From: Thermoplasmata archaeon
GTDB lineage: Archaea; Thermoplasmatota; Thermoplasmata; Thermoplasmatales; Thermoplasmataceae
Direction: 5' to 3'
DNA: 7,619 nucleotides
Assembly (NCBI GenBank): GCA_021797265.1
Contig: JAJZZZ010000069.1
Location: 1 to 7,619, forward strand
Part shown: positions 6,619 through 7,619 of the stretch, one piece after another
How the letters are laid out: each line of letters begins with the position of its first letter
Position numbering within the stretch: position 1 is the stretch's first letter
Translations under genes and position numbers: made by a program
The notes under the pieces: generated by a model
The model's input: only the letters and a program-made list of their open reading frames with translations
What the model was told of the DNA's origin: nothing
Database searches by the model: none

Positions 6619-7599
6619 TTAGAATCTGCGTTTCCTGTAAGAACCATATGAAATTCCAAGAATTGCAAAGCCCGAAACTATTCCCGCCCCGAGTAACTCG
6701 GAGTGCACCAGAAGGAAGCTGGCGGTATTCTGGATATCTTTCTGGAGTATTGGGCTCTGGAACAGGTTTATCTGGGGGACAGAAAAGTATGGATCCTGTG
6801 AGAGCGACTTAATGCCGTTGGTGAAGTAGTACTGGAAGATCAGTGTATCAACTGATCCAGCCGTGCTTTTTGAAGCATTGAGCAGCCCGGGGTTTCCGTT
6901 GATTGTATACGTGCTGTTCCACCAGTAATAGGCATCATAATTGGTATTGGAAACACCTATGCCAGTTGTGTTCAGCTTTGTGAGATTCCTTGATATCTGT
7001 GGCAGTTGGTGGTACTGTTTGAATTGATTTCCAAGTTTTGCACCAAGCTGCTGTATCAATAGAAGATCCCCGGATCCATTGATGCTGGTGGAGTTCATGG
7101 TGAACGTGAGCTGAAAACTGCTAATTGAGGTATTGTTTCCCTGAACCGGGTTTGCAACATAAGTCTTGTTCATCCAGATTACTATGTCAGAGGTTATTTG
7201 GGAATCATAACCAAATCCAGAATCTTCCTGTCCGTTCTGCGTCAGATTGGGACTTATGTTGAATCTTGTCTCAAGACCTTTGAGGTATTCAAAGTTTGAT
7301 TTATGAAATATCAAGTGTGAGGCATAGTTAATGCTGTTATTGGATACACGGTTAATGCTCCATGATTCAGATGGGAAAAACGCATAATAGAAGCCACTCT
7401 GAGTGAAGAGAAGCATTCCCTCGTAAGAAAGGTTGAAGCTGGTGTTGGCTGACGCATTTATGTACAACTGAGGGTAGCTGGTAAAATGCAGATCGTTTTC
7501 AACAGGAGCCTCAGGACTGTGTGCCCCATCTTCTGCGGAGGCAGCAGGGAGAGCCATTATTGATAATATGGCCAGAATAAGTAATAATCGCCTCAACAA
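6619..7599 (-). CDS. Secreted, N-glycosylation-rich surface protein with C-terminal membrane anchor
   Basis: A 326-residue protein of unrecognised family. It begins with a Sec-type signal peptide: RR at 3-4, a hydrophobic core at 5-17 and a likely cut after Ala22 in the sequence ASA-E. About 275 residues of polar, Asn/Ser/Thr/Tyr-rich, probably beta-structured ectodomain follow, then one hydrophobic helix at 302-319 and a basic RKRRF tail that would stay in the cytoplasm. I count 15 N-x-S/T sequons, beginning at Asn48, 52, 56, 87, 114, 118, 144, 155, 156, 169, 174, 205, 210, 228 and 241, and no cysteine at all. This suits a glycosylated protein on the surface of an acidophilic archaeon. An in-frame TAA lies two codons upstream of the start, leaving TTG at 7599 or the adjacent TTG at 7596 as the only starts that keep the whole signal peptide. 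The gene converges on the winged-helix gene with 2 bases between stops. Function unknown. Confidence 0.82.
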   Translation of the reverse strand: MLRRLLLILAILSIMALPAASAEDGAHSPEAPVENDLHFTSYPQLYINASANTSFNLSYEGMLLFTQSGFYYAFFPSESWSINRVSNNSINYASHLIFHKSNFEYLKGLETRFNISPNLTQNGQEDSGFGYDSQITSDIVIWMNKTYVANPVQGNNTSISSFQLTFTMNSTSINGSGDLLLIQQLGAKLGNQFKQYHQLPQISRNLTKLNTTGIGVSNTNYDAYYWWNSTYTINGNPGLLNASKSTAGSVDTLIFQYYFTNGIKSLSQDPYFSVPQINLFQSPILQKDIQNTASFLLVHSELLGAGIVSGFAILGISYGSYRKRRF

Positions 7600-7610
7600 T
7601 GGTTAACTAT

Positions 7611-7619
7611 CTATTTAAA
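7611..7619 (-). promoter_or_regulatory. AT-rich TATA-like element at window edge, upstream of the surface-protein gene
   Basis: On the minus strand TTTAAATAG occurs 12-20 bases before the TTG start at 7599. It matches the TATA style of the other genes and resembles the TTAAATAG before the helicase. The spacing is too short for a start at 7599: the predicted transcription start would be near 7589, inside the reading frame. Either the real promoter lies beyond the window or this match is chance. Confidence 0.2.

Overview
The window looks like a chromosomal segment of a Thermoplasmata archaeon (Thermoplasmatales-like). The evidence is a DUF763 protein and an Lhr-family helicase, AT-rich TATA-like boxes about 25-35 bases ahead of start codons with almost no 5' leader, little recognisable Shine-Dalgarno sequence, AGG/AGA as the favoured arginine codons, TTG starts, and a surface protein rich in N-glycosylation sequons, as expected for an acidophile whose cell surface is a glycocalyx. 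The assignment to Thermoplasmata is an inference from style. No rRNA or other marker is present to prove it.

Layout. Positions 1-411 (+) hold the C-terminal end of a DUF763 protein with a helix-hairpin-helix-like motif. After about 80 bases carrying a TATA-like box comes a very large gene (493-5631, +). It encodes a complete Lhr-type superfamily 2 helicase of about 1712 residues: an intact Lhr core (two RecA domains, winged helix, Lhr-specific domain) followed by some 850 residues of C-terminal extension dominated by winged-helix-like segments. A roughly 205-base intergenic region (5632-5836) contains a perfect 8+2+8 palindrome upstream of a good TATA box. That box fits a leaderless start for a two-gene unit: a three-helix membrane protein of 89 residues (5837-6106) and a tandem winged-helix protein of 168 residues (6110-6616). 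The two are in the same reading frame and are separated only by a TAG stop and one AGG codon. Convergent to them, with 2 bases between stop codons, is a gene on the minus strand (6619-7599) for a secreted, cysteine-free, C-terminally membrane-anchored surface protein with 15 N-glycosylation sequons.

How the parts may work together. DUF763 and Lhr are both plausibly nucleic-acid-linked, and Lhr acts in DNA repair or nucleic-acid remodelling. The membrane protein and winged-helix protein resemble the small membrane-protein plus HTH-regulator pairs seen in other archaea, so they may form a membrane-coupled transcriptional switch. The upstream palindrome is the obvious candidate operator. A role for this pair in controlling the neighbouring surface protein is speculative. 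No RNA genes, insertion sequences, CRISPR arrays or attachment sites were seen.
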